DNA from: SG8-41 sp035259205
Lineage (GTDB): Bacteria; Pseudomonadota; Gammaproteobacteria; Burkholderiales; SG8-41
Direction: 5' to 3'
Assembly (NCBI GenBank): GCA_035259205.1
Contig: DATFWO010000318.1
Coordinates: 9,288 to 73,287 of the forward strand
DNA: 64,000 nt
This document shows positions 50,962 to 60,080 of this stretch, in pieces. Both the position numbers and the translations under genes were made by a program. The first letter of the stretch is position 1, and the number at the start of each line of letters is the position of its first letter. Below the pieces are notes generated by a model that saw only the letters and a list, made by a program, of their open reading frames with translations, had not been told where the DNA came from and ran no database searches.

Positions 50962-53900
50962 ATGCATCCGCAGACCATCTATACCAAAACCCCCAAAGGG
51001 GTCCTTGAGATCAAGAACAAGACCATACGGCTGCCGCGCGATCTCGGCTTGTTGTTCCTCGCTGTCGACGGGAAAAGCACGGTTGCCGAGTTGCCGCAAA
51101 AAGCGCACATGGACGCCGCAAGCCTGACGCCGGCGCTCGACAGGCTCGTCGCCGACGGTTACATCAAGGTGTTTTACCAACCGTCCGAAGCGGGGCAGGC
51201 CGCGGCTCTATCCGCTGACGATCTCGACCTCGACTTCACCTCGGCCGAAGCGGTAGCCCAGCTCAACGACGAAGCCAGAACGCGCGCGAGGGCCGAGGCG
51301 GAGGCCAAGGCGCGGGCTGATGCGGCAGCGCGCGCCGCCGCCGAGGCGAAGGCGCGTCAGGAGGCCGAAGCCAAGGCGCACGCCATCGCGCAGGCCAAAG
51401 CGAAGCTGGAGTCCGAAGGCAAGGCTCGCGCCGAAGCGGCGGCCGCTGCTGCTGCGCAGGCGCGGGCTCGAGCCGAAGCGGAGATCAAGGCGGCGACCGA
51501 AGCCCAGGCGCGCGCAGCCGCTGAGGCGCGTATGCGCGCGGCGATGGAAGCGAAGGAAAAGGCGGAAGCAGAAGCAGCCGCACGCGCCGAAGCCGAAAGC
51601 AAGGCCAAGCTCGAGGTCGCAGCCGCGATGCAGGCGGAGGCGCGCGCGCGCGCCGAGGCCGAAGCCAGAGTACGCGCCGAAACCGAAGCGCGCGCGCACG
51701 CCGGAGCCGAGGCCCGGGCGCGCGAGGCGGTCGAAGCCAAGATGCACGCCATGGAAGTGGCGCTGCGGCAGGCGGAGGAGCGGGCGAAGGCCGAGGCCGA
51801 AGCGCGCATCAGAGCCGAAGCCGAGGCCCAGGAGCGAGCGGCAGCCGAGGCCCAGGCGCGTGTCGCGGCCGATGCGCGCGCCAAAGCCGCGGAAGAGGCG
51901 ATCGCGCATGCGCGAGCGATGGCTGAGGCCGCCTCGGCGGCCAGAGCCGAAGCCGAGGCGCGCGCCAAGGCCGAAGCCGAAGCGCGGGCGGCGGCGGAAG
52001 GGCGCTTCAAGGAGCGCGCGGGCGATGAGCTCAGGGGTGAAACTGAGGCGATCGTCAAAGCGGCGGAAGCAGCGCGCCAAGAGGCGCTCGCCAAGGCGCA
52101 GCAGGCGGAGCGCGCGCTCGCCGAAGCTCAGGCCAGAGCCAGAGCCGAAGCGGAAGCGCGCGCGAAAGCTGACGTGGAGGCGAGAGCCGAAGCCGAGCGG
52201 CGCGCGCAGGAGGCGGGCGAAAAACTGAAGCGCGAGAGCGAGCTGCAGATCGCTCGCGAGGAAGCGCAGGCGAGGACCCGCGCCGAGATGCGGGCGCTTG
52301 AGGACAACATCCGCAAGGCGCGCGAGGAGGCCGAGTCGAGCGCCGCAGCCGAGCGCAGGGCGCGTGAAGAGGCGGAAGCGAGCGCCGCAGCCGAGCGCAG
52401 GGCGCGCGAGGAAGCCGAGGCGACCGTCGCGACCGAGCGCAAGGCGCGCACCGAGGCGGAGGCGCAAACGGAGTTGGAGCGCCAGCTACACGAAGAAGCG
52501 TTGAAAAAAGCGTACGCCGAAATGGAGGCGCAGCTCGAAGTCGAGCGCCGGTTGCGCGCGGATGCGATCAAGAAGGCCCGCGAGGAGGCGGAAGCCAAGG
52601 CGCGCACCGAAATCGAAGCGCGGATCGAGGCCGAGCGCAAGGCGCGCGAGGAGGCCCAGGTCAGGCTCGAGATCGAGCGCCAGGCCCGAGAGGAAGCCGA
52701 GCGCAAGGAACAGCTCGAGGTCCAGGCGCGGCTCGATGCCGAGCGCAAGGCGCAAGCCGACGCCGAGGCCAAGGCTGCGGCTGCGGCGGCAGCCAGTGCA
52801 GCCGCCGAAAAACTGATGCGGGAGGCCGCCGAAAGGTCCACGTCCACCGTGGACCTGCACGCCGTTCGCGATGAAGCCGAAAAACTGGTGGGCAATGCAC
52901 GCAAGGCGCATGCGGAAGCGATCGCGAAAGCGCAGGCGGAGATGATGGCGCGCGTGCAGGCCGAGCAGCAGGCGATTGCCGAAAAGCGCGTGCGCGCCGT
53001 AGCCGAGGATCGGGCCAAGGACGAAACCGTTGCGCTCGCCACCCGGGAGCGCGACGCGCGCGAGCGCGCCGAGCGGGAGGTGATGGCCAAGCTCGAGGCC
53101 GAAAACAGGGCGCGCGAGCAGGCCGAGCTCGAAGCCGATGCCAGGGCGCGTGCCGAGGCCCAGAAGCGGGCGGAGGCGATGGCGGCCCAGTATCTGGCGG
53201 AGCGGAAGGCGGCCAGAGACGCCGCCGCCAGGGCCAGAGAGCCGGTCAAGTGGGGGCGGCTGGTGACGATTGGCGCCCTAGCGCTGATCGCGCTCGTGGT
53301 CAGCCTGCTGCACATCGTGCCGCTATCGGTCGGCGGCACTGAAAAACTGCTAACCGAACAGTTGCAGGAGCCTGTCAGCATCGGCGCGCTGCGTTTCGCG
53401 GCGTTTCCGTCGCCGCATTTGACGGTGCAACGCATCTTCATCGGCAAGGGACAGGATGCCATGATAGAGGCGGCGACGGTTCCGGCGAGCCCGCTCGCGC
53501 TGTTCCGGGACCGGAAGCACTTTGACGAAGTACGGCTCTCCGGCGTCACGATCGATCAGGACGTCGTGCCGCGCATGGCGGGCTGGACCAAGTCAAAGAG
53601 CGGTGAGCGAAGCCTGCAGATCGACCGTCTGGAGATGAGCGGGCTCAGGGTGGCGCTGCGTGACGTCAAGCTGCCAAGCTTGAGCGCCACGATTACGCTG
53701 GGCAAGGACGGCGCGCTTCAAAAGATGGTCCTGCGCGAGCCTACCTTGAGCGTGGAGTTTACGCCGGCCGGGGATCAGGCGTGGCAGGCCGATTTCAAGG
53801 GCAAAGGCTGGCGCCCGCCGCTCGGCTTGGGAATGGAGTTCTCCGACCTGAGCGGCAGTGCGCGCATCACTTCCGGGCAGGCTGTGGTCTCCGGTTTCGA

Positions 53901-54435
53901 CGGCACGCTCTATAACGGGTCGGTCAAAGGCGAGGCGACGATCAAATGGGGCAGCAACATCAACGCGGAGGGCCGATTCAACGTGAAAGGCTCCGACCTC
54001 GGGCAGTTGCTGCCGGCCATGGCGAGCGCGTTCAGCGCCAGTGGCGCGCTCGACACCAATGCGACGTTTGCAAGCGAAGGGCAAACCCCTGGCGAGTTGC
54101 TGGCGGCGCCGCGCGTGAATGCGACGTTCACGCTGCGCAAAGGCACGATCAACAACGTTGATGTGATGCGGGCGCTGCAGGCGCCGGGACGCACCAGCGG
54201 CAAGACTCAATTCGACGAGATCACGGGTGAAGCGCAGGTTGAGGGCAATCGCATCGCCTATCGCAACCTCAGGCTCAACTCCGCGCCGATGCAAGCCAGC
54301 GGCGCCATCGACGTCTTGCCGAATTCCGACCTTTCAGGTCGGATCACCGTGCAGGTGGGTACTCGAACCACCACGGTGGCGCGCGGCACGCTCAACGTTG
54401 GCGGCAGCGTGAGGAGTACCCAGCTCACCCCCTAG
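50962..54435 (+). CDS. Giant Ala/Glu/Arg coiled-coil protein with transmembrane anchor and AsmA-like periplasmic domain
   Basis: 1157 residues. Residues 1-85 resemble a small winged-helix-like domain (EIKNKTIRLPRDLGLLFLAVD, STVAELP, LDRLVADGYIKV). Residues about 95-755 are almost wholly Ala, Glu, Arg, Lys and Gln in irregular 6-8 residue repeats (ARAEAEA, KARAEAE), which predicts a very long helix or coiled coil like TolA's. A single membrane helix lies at about 765-790 (TIGALALIALVVSLLHIVPL). The last 365 residues resemble AsmA/DUF748 proteins: GTLYNGSVKGEATIKW, FNVKGSDLGQLLPAMA, TFTLRKGTINNVDV. So the coil should be cytoplasmic and the AsmA-like part periplasmic. Role unknown. Confidence 0.88.
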   Translation: MHPQTIYTKTPKGVLEIKNKTIRLPRDLGLLFLAVDGKSTVAELPQKAHMDAASLTPALDRLVADGYIKVFYQPSEAGQAAALSADDLDLDFTSAEAVAQLNDEARTRARAEAEAKARADAAARAAAEAKARQEAEAKAHAIAQAKAKLESEGKARAEAAAAAAAQARARAEAEIKAATEAQARAAAEARMRAAMEAKEKAEAEAAARAEAESKAKLEVAAAMQAEARARAEAEARVRAETEARAHAGAEARAREAVEAKMHAMEVALRQAEERAKAEAEARIRAEAEAQERAAAEAQARVAADARAKAAEEAIAHARAMAEAASAARAEAEARAKAEAEARAAAEGRFKERAGDELRGETEAIVKAAEAARQEALAKAQQAERALAEAQARARAEAEARAKADVEARAEAERRAQEAGEKLKRESELQIAREEAQARTRAEMRALEDNIRKAREEAESSAAAERRAREEAEASAAAERRAREEAEATVATERKARTEAEAQTELERQLHEEALKKAYAEMEAQLEVERRLRADAIKKAREEAEAKARTEIEARIEAERKAREEAQVRLEIERQAREEAERKEQLEVQARLDAERKAQADAEAKAAAAAAASAAAEKLMREAAERSTSTVDLHAVRDEAEKLVGNARKAHAEAIAKAQAEMMARVQAEQQAIAEKRVRAVAEDRAKDETVALATRERDARERAEREVMAKLEAENRAREQAELEADARARAEAQKRAEAMAAQYLAERKAARDAAARAREPVKWGRLVTIGALALIALVVSLLHIVPLSVGGTEKLLTEQLQEPVSIGALRFAAFPSPHLTVQRIFIGKGQDAMIEAATVPASPLALFRDRKHFDEVRLSGVTIDQDVVPRMAGWTKSKSGERSLQIDRLEMSGLRVALRDVKLPSLSATITLGKDGALQKMVLREPTLSVEFTPAGDQAWQADFKGKGWRPPLGLGMEFSDLSGSARITSGQAVVSGFDGTLYNGSVKGEATIKWGSNINAEGRFNVKGSDLGQLLPAMASAFSASGALDTNATFASEGQTPGELLAAPRVNATFTLRKGTINNVDVMRALQAPGRTSGKTQFDEITGEAQVEGNRIAYRNLRLNSAPMQASGAIDVLPNSDLSGRITVQVGTRTTTVARGTLNVGGSVRSTQLTP

Positions 54436-54534
54436 CCCGCATGACTCACACGTACTGAGACTGTGCGGTTCTCGAGGCGGCGACGCTTTGTTTGGCGTCC
54501 GAGCATCGGGCTGACTACTTAATTCATGTAGCAG

Positions 54535-54558
54535 CTTGTCGGACGGCTGAGCCCGACA
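54535..54558. terminator. Hairpin between convergent genes
   Basis: CTTGTCGG/CCGACAAG, an 8-base perfect stem with a loop of eight. It lies between the stops of the coiled-coil gene and the fourth prsT gene and could act both ways. There is no T-run on either side. Confidence 0.35.
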
Positions 54559-54564
54559 AGGTGC

Positions 54565-57351
54565 TCACCGGCTGAGTTCCGCCAACAATTCTCTTGCTTC
54601 CTTGGCGAACCTTGAATCTGGGGAATTGGCCAGCAATTTCTCCAGTTCCTGTCGCGCTTTAGTACGATCCCCCGTTTTGACGAGCGCCCGTGCCAGGTGG
54701 TACCGAGGTTCGGTAGCCTTGGGCATGTCGGTCACCGCCTTCTGCAGCAGCTCGAGCCCACGTTCGGCGTTGCCCCGCTCGACCAGCATCCAGCCGAGTG
54801 TGTCGGCGGCCGCCGCGTTGGGACTGAGCTTATAGGCGCGCTCCGCCGTCTCCAATGCGCGGGAATCCTTGACGCCGTGATAGGCCACGGCGAGGTTGTT
54901 GAGCAGCTGCGCGTCGTCAGGCTGTTTTTTCAGCAACCACTCGTAGTCTTCGATTGCCTCCTTATACATGCCGCTCTTGAGGTGATTGTCCGCGCGGTAA
55001 CGCCGCACCATTGCGTCGTCCGGCGATTCCTTCAGCCACTGCGCCAGGCGCCCCTCAGCTTCCTCCGGCTTCCCGGCCCGCGTTAACGCCGCGTGCAGCT
55101 TGATCAGGACGGTGCCGCTCTTGCCCATGCCGTAGGCGACTTCGTACGCCTTGACGGCTTGCGGAAATTTCCTCTCCGCCATCAGGACGTCGCCTTCGAG
55201 GACAAAGCCTGCGGGAGACTTGGCGGACCGCTTTTGCACCTGCTGCGCGATCTTCATCGCCTCCGAATAACGCTTCGCGCGCAACTCGAACGCGGCGAGC
55301 GCCATTTGAGCGTCAGTGAAATCGGGCTGCAACGAAACCGCTTTGCGCAGCGCGTTCGTCGCTCTCGTCCGGTCGCCACTGACTGCGTATGCCTTAGCGA
55401 GTTGCATGAGGGCGGCCGCAGATTTGGGCTGGAGCGCGACGAGCTTCTCGTAGGTACTCACCGCCTGTTCATTCGCGCCGGCGCCGATCTGGGTGGCGCC
55501 CAATGTATGCAGCACTTCCGGATCATCCGGGCGCGCGGTCCGTGCCTGTTGTGCGACCTCCAGCGCTTTTTTCCAATCTTCGGACTTCGCGTAGGCGCGC
55601 GCCAGCATCAACTGCGGTTGCACCGAATTGGGACTCGCTTTGCGGGCGCGCTCCAACCAGTCGATCTGCTCTTTCGGCGTGGCGCCGATGCGCGCGGCGA
55701 AATTGCTGAGCGCCAGCAGAGCCTGCGTATTGTCCTTGTCCCTTTCGAGAATGGCCTCGAGGCGGCGACGCGCGCTCGCCGGCTGCTTATCCTCGAGGTC
55801 GAGTTGTGCGAGGTTAGTCGCCGCCGGCACGAAGGTCGGCTGCAGCTGGAGCGCGCGCTCGAAGGCCTTGCGCGCAGCCGCTCCTTCATTCTTGTTCCTA
55901 TAGATCAAACCCTTCAGATTGTAGGTCAGCGGATTATTCGGCTGCTTCTTCTCGAAGGATTGCATCGCCTGCAGCGCCTGGTCGTAATTCGCCTGCTGCA
56001 GGAGCAACAGAACGAGCAGAAAGTCCGCGCGGTATGAGTTGGGGTCCACCGCCACCGCAGACTCTAGATCCGCCAGCGCGCGATCCGTTTCGCCGGCAGC
56101 CAATCGGCTTGCTCCCAGGCCGATGCGCGCCTCCGCGCTCTTGGGATCGAGCTTCGCCGCCTTCTCGAAATACTGGATCGCGATGGCGAACTCGTTGCTT
56201 CGCAGGTATACCTCGCCGGCGAGCGCCATCAGCGCTCCGTCTTCCGGCGCCTGCCGGAGGCTGGGCTGCAACACGTCGATGGCGCGCTGCGTCTGGCCGG
56301 CTTCCGCCAGCGACGCAATCAGCAGCTTCCGCGCATAGAGAAAGCCGGGCGCGCGTTCGACGACCTGTCCAAGGTGCGCCTGCGCTTGGGCGTGCGTTCC
56401 CAGGGCATACTCGGCCGCGCCCGCCAGCAATACGCTCGGCAGATAATCTGGCGCCACCTTGAGCACTTCCAGCGCCGCGTCGTGCGCAACGGTGTACTTT
56501 TTCTGCTGAAACTCGATCAACGCAAGCAAGTGTTTCCTCTGTAGGAGGTTGGGAGCGAGCTTGCGCACCTCTTCTAGTTGCTTGCGCGCCTCATCGAAGT
56601 TGCTGGCGGTGATGTGCTGCCACGCCATGTTGACGCGAGCTTGGACATCTTCCGGGCTGATCTCGAGGACCTTCTGGTAGGCCGCCATGGCGCCTGCCTG
56701 ATCGGCCCTGAACCGGGCAAGATCGCCTTTCATCAGCCATGCATCTACGTTCTTCGGCGCGCTGGCGAGCGCCCGCTCGATCAATTTCGACGCTTCATCC
56801 GGTTTGTTCTGGATTGCCGCAAGGCGCGCCTGCGCGAGCAGCGCATCGGCGAACTCCGGCTGCTTGGCGAGCGCCTGCTCGAGCAGCTCGCGTCCTTCCG
56901 GGATGCGGTTGAGTCCGAACGACGCCATCGCCCGCAGTGTCAGGATTTCGGCTTGCACCGCGTCGCCGGCATTGGTGTCCGGAGGCACCTGGTCGAGCAC
57001 CTTCTGGAATTCGCCCATCATCAGCAGCGACTTGCCGATCTTTACCTTGGCCAGGTCGTAACGCAGGTCCAGGGCCTTGCGCAGCTCTATTTCGGCCGAT
57101 TTGAAATCACCCACGTCGTTGTAGGTCACGCCCAGGAGGTAACGCGCTTCGGCGTTCTGCGGAGACTTCTGCAGCAGGCTCTTCAGGTGGACGATCGCGC
57201 TCCTATAGTGACCTTTGTCGCGCTCCTGCCTGGCGTCCGCAAGAATTTGCTCGGGGTTCGCGCTCTGCTCCTTGCAACCTGAGGAAAGCAGCAGGAGCGA
57301 GAGCACCACTGCGCACGCTGCGAAGCCGCGCATGTTTCTGGTTCTGATCAT
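54565..57351 (-). CDS. prsT: PrsT-family TPR lipoprotein (fourth copy)
   Basis: 928 residues. AGAGGGGGG precedes the ATG. Lipobox LLLSSGC near residue 25, then TPR units to the end. It is closest to the third copy at 27980. A second copy of the small unknown gene is divergent, with 172 bases between the start codons, matching the arrangement at 22813/22989. This suggests the whole divergent module was duplicated, not just one gene. Confidence 0.9.
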   Translation of the reverse strand: MIRTRNMRGFAACAVVLSLLLLSSGCKEQSANPEQILADARQERDKGHYRSAIVHLKSLLQKSPQNAEARYLLGVTYNDVGDFKSAEIELRKALDLRYDLAKVKIGKSLLMMGEFQKVLDQVPPDTNAGDAVQAEILTLRAMASFGLNRIPEGRELLEQALAKQPEFADALLAQARLAAIQNKPDEASKLIERALASAPKNVDAWLMKGDLARFRADQAGAMAAYQKVLEISPEDVQARVNMAWQHITASNFDEARKQLEEVRKLAPNLLQRKHLLALIEFQQKKYTVAHDAALEVLKVAPDYLPSVLLAGAAEYALGTHAQAQAHLGQVVERAPGFLYARKLLIASLAEAGQTQRAIDVLQPSLRQAPEDGALMALAGEVYLRSNEFAIAIQYFEKAAKLDPKSAEARIGLGASRLAAGETDRALADLESAVAVDPNSYRADFLLVLLLLQQANYDQALQAMQSFEKKQPNNPLTYNLKGLIYRNKNEGAAARKAFERALQLQPTFVPAATNLAQLDLEDKQPASARRRLEAILERDKDNTQALLALSNFAARIGATPKEQIDWLERARKASPNSVQPQLMLARAYAKSEDWKKALEVAQQARTARPDDPEVLHTLGATQIGAGANEQAVSTYEKLVALQPKSAAALMQLAKAYAVSGDRTRATNALRKAVSLQPDFTDAQMALAAFELRAKRYSEAMKIAQQVQKRSAKSPAGFVLEGDVLMAERKFPQAVKAYEVAYGMGKSGTVLIKLHAALTRAGKPEEAEGRLAQWLKESPDDAMVRRYRADNHLKSGMYKEAIEDYEWLLKKQPDDAQLLNNLAVAYHGVKDSRALETAERAYKLSPNAAAADTLGWMLVERGNAERGLELLQKAVTDMPKATEPRYHLARALVKTGDRTKARQELEKLLANSPDSRFAKEARELLAELSR

Positions 57352-57478
57352 GGAACGAAATACCCCCCCTCTTAGGACGGCGATTTTGCTCCGGCAGCGG
57401 TTTGCCGGACCAGGAATTTTCGCATTTTCTTGTTGCCCGGGAATACTACCTGATTCCGTGAATTTGTTCCGGCCCGGC

Positions 57479-57494
57479 TTGGCGCGCTAATTGC
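57479..57494 (+). promoter_or_regulatory. Sigma-54 promoter for the small unknown gene (second copy)
   Basis: TTGGCGCGCTAATTGC, GG and GC ten bases apart, strong match. Transcription would start near 57506, 18 bases before the GTG. Confidence 0.75.
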
Positions 57495-57523
57495 TTTCCC
57501 TGTCCGGCGGGGCAGGGGGAAAA

Positions 57524-57754
57524 GTGAGAATTCTTTCCAGGGAGAAATTCAAAGTGCTGGCCGAGAGAAACGGCTGGTCGCTCGCACGTGCGGAAGGCTT
57601 TGTCGACGGCGAATCGTTTCGTCGCCGCGGCAAACGGCCTCCAAATTACGTTCTCGTAGGAATTGACGAGTATTGCCAGGGTTTTCGGGCGGGCTACTTC
57701 GAGCGCAAGCCGGCGTCCGCCAGGAATCAACCCTCGAGCGCAAAGAAGCTGTAG
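57524..57754 (+). CDS. Small soluble protein of unknown function, PrsT-linked (copy 2)
   Basis: 76 residues from GTG 57524, with GGGGGAAAA just before it; an upstream in-frame start at 57491 would lie inside the sigma-54 promoter. Residues 1-61 align without gaps to the protein at 22989 (42 identities by hand count; conserved NGWSL, GFVDGE, LVGIDE, GFRAGYFER). It has no signal peptide or membrane helix. It is divergent from a prsT gene, like the first copy. Family not recognised. Confidence 0.8.
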   Translation: MRILSREKFKVLAERNGWSLARAEGFVDGESFRRRGKRPPNYVLVGIDEYCQGFRAGYFERKPASARNQPSSAKKL

Positions 57755-58107
57755 AGATTCTGTCGAGGTGTCGATACCGCGACACAGGCACGTAGAGCCC
57801 GTGTGACTTTGCGCACGCACCTGCCGTCGCTGACACCGTAATTGCCGCAGGCGTCTCATGCGCAGGGCACGCCGCCCTGCACGTGCAGATTCCCGCGATC
57901 GTTTCCCTGCCACGCGGCGTTCAGAAGCCGGCGCAGCCATTGCCGGCGGCTTCGGGCGATGAAGTCGAGCGCGAACGTGTCGCGCGGCTGAAATGCTGAT
58001 TTCGCCGGTCGGGCGATGCAGTCATGCAAGTCTCCTGCTAAAATCCAAGCATTGCACCGGGTCGCCTCCCAAACCGCGCTGTTTCGGCGTGGCCGCTCGC
58101 ATGAATC

Positions 58108-59328
58108 ATGCCTGACGCAGACCTGTCCAAGCTGCGCATCGACCGTGGCTCGGATGTTCGTCTTGGCAGTCCCGCGCGCCGGTGGCGACGCCGCGCGCTG
58201 TGGATTGCAGCATTGCTTGTGGTGGTAGCGACCATCGCAGGCACCTTTTTGCTCAACGCGGCCGTGCCAGTTGAAATCGCCGCGGTCACGACGGCCTATC
58301 CCTCGCAAGCGTATACACTGCTCAACGCCACGGGTTACGTGGTCGCGCAACGCAAGGCCGCCGTCGCATCGAAGGCGACCGGGCGCCTGGAATGGCTCGG
58401 TGTTCGAGAGGGCAGCCTGGTAAAGGAAAACGAGGTCCTGGCGCGCCTCGAGAACAGGGACGTGGTGGCCGCAATGGAGCAGGCGGCGGCGAACGTTCGC
58501 GTGGCGCGGGCCAATCTCGAGCAGGGCGTGGCGGAAGCGACGGAAGCCGAGCGGGCGCTCGCGCGCTCGCGCGACCTGCTGTCGAAGAACTTCGTGTCGC
58601 AGGCCGCGCACGACACGGCGGTAGCTCGCTACGAGAAGGCGCAGGCGGCGATCAGCGGCTTCAAGGCGGCCATTGCCGTCGCGCAGGCAAACTACCGCTC
58701 GGCGCAAGTCGCGGTTGACCAGACACTGATACGCGCGCCGTTCGACGGGGTGGTGCTCACCAAGAACGCCAACGTCGGCGATGTCATCACGCCGTTTTCC
58801 TCGGCGCTCGGTTCGCAGGCGGCAGTGGTGACGATGGCCGACATGTCCACGCTCGAGGTCGAAGCCGACGTCTCCGAGGCGAGCCTCGGCAAGGTCAAGC
58901 TCGAGCAGCCCTGCGAGATCCAGCTGGATGCCCTGCCGGGCACTCGATTCCGCGGGGTCGTCGGGCGCATGGTGCCGACCGTCGATCGCTCCAAAGCCAC
59001 CGTGACGGTAAAGGTGCGCTTCGTAGACAAGGATCCGCGCGTGCTTCCGGAGATGAGCGCCAAGGTCGCCTTTCTCGCGCAGGAGCTGCCGCCGGAGTTG
59101 CGCGAGCGGCGCACGGTCGTACAGCCACCGGCGATCGTCGAGCGCGGTGGAAAGCGCGTCGTTTACGTTGTGCGGGGCGATAAGGCGGTCGAGACGCAGG
59201 TGGAGGTCGGCGGGAAGATCGGCGACATGGTCGAAATCCGCAATGGGGTGCAACCCGGCGAGAAGATCGTCGCCAGGCCGCCGGAACGGTTGCACGACGG
59301 CGCCAAGGTGTCGCTTCGTGCAAAGTGA
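58108..59328 (+). CDS. Periplasmic adaptor (HlyD/MacA-type membrane fusion protein)
   Basis: 406 residues. An N-terminal helix at about 31-52 (LWIAALLVVVATIAGTFLL) anchors it. Lipoyl-like half (GYVVAQRKAAVASKATGRLEWLG), an alpha-helical hairpin of coiled coil (about 120-200), the second lipoyl half (IRAPFDGVVLTKNANVGDV) and a beta-barrel (LEVEADVSEASLGKV) are in the family order. It heads a four-gene operon with an ATPase and two permeases, so it should form the periplasmic part of a tripartite MacAB-like exporter. The outer-membrane channel is not encoded here. Confidence 0.93.
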   Translation: MPDADLSKLRIDRGSDVRLGSPARRWRRRALWIAALLVVVATIAGTFLLNAAVPVEIAAVTTAYPSQAYTLLNATGYVVAQRKAAVASKATGRLEWLGVREGSLVKENEVLARLENRDVVAAMEQAAANVRVARANLEQGVAEATEAERALARSRDLLSKNFVSQAAHDTAVARYEKAQAAISGFKAAIAVAQANYRSAQVAVDQTLIRAPFDGVVLTKNANVGDVITPFSSALGSQAAVVTMADMSTLEVEADVSEASLGKVKLEQPCEIQLDALPGTRFRGVVGRMVPTVDRSKATVTVKVRFVDKDPRVLPEMSAKVAFLAQELPPELRERRTVVQPPAIVERGGKRVVYVVRGDKAVETQVEVGGKIGDMVEIRNGVQPGEKIVARPPERLHDGAKVSLRAK

Positions 59329-59383
59329 CGCATATCGGCCGCCAGATGCGGAGCCGGCCGCCGTTTTGGGAGCTGCGCAGCCC

Positions 59384-60064
59384 ATGGTCGAAATCCGGCA
59401 CCTCGCCAAGTCGTACCGCCGCGGTGGCCAGACCGTGCCGGTGCTGGGCGACATCTCGCTCGACATCGGCGCCGGTGAATTTACCGCCCTCATGGGACCC
59501 TCCGGCTCGGGCAAGAGCACGCTGCTCAACCTCATCGCCGGCATCGACAAGCCGGACAGCGGCGAGCTCCGGGTTGGCGGGCTCGATATCACCGCATTGA
59601 CCGAAACCGAGCTCGCGCACTGGCGCGCGCGGCACATCGGCTTCGTCTTCCAGTTCTACAACCTGATGCCCGTGCTCACCGCTTTCGAGAACGTGGAGCT
59701 GCCCCTCCTGCTGACGAGGCTGTCGCGGGCGGAGCGGCGCGAGCGCGTGGAATTGACGCTCGCGATGGTGGCCCTGACCGATCGCAAGGAGCACTATCCT
59801 TCCGAGCTCTCGGGGGGACAGCAGCAACGGGTCGCCATCGCGCGAGCGGTGGTCTCGGATCCGGCGCTGGTCGTCGCCGACGAGCCGACGGGGGACCTCG
59901 ACCGCGTGTCTGCCGCTGAAGTTCTGGAATTGATGAGACGGCTCAACGGGGAGCTGGGCAAGACGGTGCTCATGGTGACGCACGACGCGCAGGCGGCGAA
60001 GACGGCCCGGCGGCGGATCCAGCTGGAAAAGGGCGAGCTGATCGGGGAGGCACGAGTTAGCTAG
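59384..60064 (+). CDS. ABC transporter ATPase, MacB/LolD type
   Basis: 226 residues from ATG 59384, where MVEIRHLAKSY fits the family start; GTG 59318, with AAGGTG before it and overlapping the adaptor gene, is an alternative. Walker A GPSGSGKST, signature LSGGQQQR, Walker B LVVADEPTGDLD and H-loop VTHD are intact. It lies between the adaptor gene and two permease genes and serves them. Confidence 0.93.
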   Translation: MVEIRHLAKSYRRGGQTVPVLGDISLDIGAGEFTALMGPSGSGKSTLLNLIAGIDKPDSGELRVGGLDITALTETELAHWRARHIGFVFQFYNLMPVLTAFENVELPLLLTRLSRAERRERVELTLAMVALTDRKEHYPSELSGGQQQRVAIARAVVSDPALVVADEPTGDLDRVSAAEVLELMRRLNGELGKTVLMVTHDAQAAKTARRRIQLEKGELIGEARVS

Positions 60065-60080
60065 TCCTGGCGGAGCGCGC

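Noticed and set aside
51208..53549. Long minus-strand frames opposite the coiled-coil gene
   Set aside because: They are low-complexity Arg/Leu/Ala/Ser-rich shadows created by the GC-rich repeat codons of the plus-strand gene; none has a family resemblance.
57856..59637. 593-residue minus-strand frame opposite the adaptor gene
   Set aside because: It is a shadow of the HlyD-type gene, with no domain match.
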